This document shows positions 63,795 through 64,000 of a DNA stretch of 64,000 nucleotides, one piece after another. The DNA lies in the NCBI RefSeq assembly GCF_009912395.1, contig NZ_WNDO01000011.1, forward strand, positions 102,429 through 166,428, in the 5' to 3' direction. Source of the DNA: Luteibacter sp. GTDB lineage: Bacteria > Pseudomonadota > Gammaproteobacteria > Xanthomonadales > Rhodanobacteraceae. The first letter of the stretch is position 1. Each line of letters opens with the position of its first letter. A program made the position numbers and the translations under genes. The notes beneath the pieces were generated by a model that saw only the letters and a program-made list of their open reading frames with translations, had not been told where the DNA came from and did no database searches.

Positions 63795-64000
63795 CGAAAT
63801 CCAGAACAATCGAGCCGGGTTCCTTGAGCGGCTCGGTCAGCTTGCCGGTTCTACCGCGTGGAGGGAGCCGGGCAAGGTAGGCGGTGGCACGCCGTATGCG
63901 GCGCGTGGGATGGCCACGGAGAATGCCTTGGTGCTTGCCCTCGCAATGGCTCGTCGGAATCCTCGCGACAAAGGCCCGGACATCGCGTACAGCCTAGCCA
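63787..64000 (+). CDS. Phage protein, cut by the window edge
   Basis: The open frame starts with ATG at 63787 and runs off the window (71 codons seen): MNNEIQNNRAGFLERLGQLA ... GMATENALVLALAMARRNPR. Position after the nin-type genes suggests a late-gene antiterminator or holliday-region protein, which cannot be tested here. Confidence 0.6.
   Translation, partial: MNNEIQNNRAGFLERLGQLAGSTAWREPGKVGGGTPYAARGMATENALVLALAMARRNPRDKGPDIAYSLA

Larger units (their letters stand above)
45166..64000. mobile_element. Lambdoid-type prophage (left part)
   Basis: Integrase next to a tRNA, excisionase-like gene, leftward recombination operon, CI/Cro-type switch, initiator with internal iterons, and NinB/Ref/RusA-like genes in phage order. 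Right end, structural and lysis genes are outside the window. GC content drops locally around 55.6-56.7 kb. Confidence 0.92.

Overview
The window reads as about 45 kb of GC-rich gammaproteobacterial chromosome followed by about 19 kb of an integrated lambdoid-type prophage that continues past the right edge. The order rplU-rpmA-obgE, rpsT, murJ-ribF-ileS-lspA-ispH, two large TonB-dependent receptors, an S9 peptidase and many short palindromes of the GTAGGAGCGCGC type suggest Xanthomonadales, most likely Rhodanobacteraceae (a Luteibacter or Dyella relative). The family assignment is inference from gene content and sequence style, not from a database match.

Chromosomal part. 0.3-4.1 kb: dgkA, a lemA/TPM-domain cluster and an outer-membrane porin. 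4.2-13.7 kb: a secreted protein of unknown family, a 420-base non-coding block with a foldback structure, two TonB-dependent receptors and an S9 peptidase. 13.9-15.5 kb: lgt-thyA. 15.6-24.4 kb: small accessory loci, mostly a regulator next to its probable target (amidase/TetR, MarR-MFS-aldo/keto reductase, hydrolase/TetR, catalase-like peroxidase/cysteine-rich regulator), several with clear palindromic operators between them. 24.4-27.0 kb: two FtsX-type permeases without an ATPase. 27.2-35.2 kb: folA-mutT, an enoyl-CoA hydratase, a DUF4139 protein, a thioesterase-uvrA pair and a DUF2059 protein. 35.4-45.0 kb: conserved housekeeping genes for translation, cell wall, lipoprotein, flavin and isoprenoid functions. 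Six paired REP palindromes and one solitary arm lie between genes here; two of them supply the stop codon of the preceding gene.

Prophage. tRNA-Thr(CGT) at 45.09 kb is followed directly by a tyrosine integrase, so the left attachment site is probably the 3' end of this tRNA. A long leftward operon (55.2 down to 46.3 kb) carries about 22 small, mostly overlapping genes, including a Bet/RecT annealing protein and a YqaJ exonuclease. The immunity region (55.2-58.6 kb) lies between two divergent promoters with the same design (TTGACA/T, 17 bases, GACAAT) overlapped by TGTCAG-N4-CTGACA operators. Inside it are the S24 repressor, a probable Panacea-type toxin-antitoxin pair and a few lysogeny-type genes. 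Rightward from the Cro-like gene come ribbon-helix-helix and winged-helix proteins, a replication initiator with an iteron origin inside its coding sequence, a P-like protein, NinB-like, Ref-like and RusA recombination proteins, and a truncated gene at the edge. Structural, packaging and lysis genes are not in the window. Several phage genes shorter than 60 codons were found by reading the overlaps by eye and are listed.
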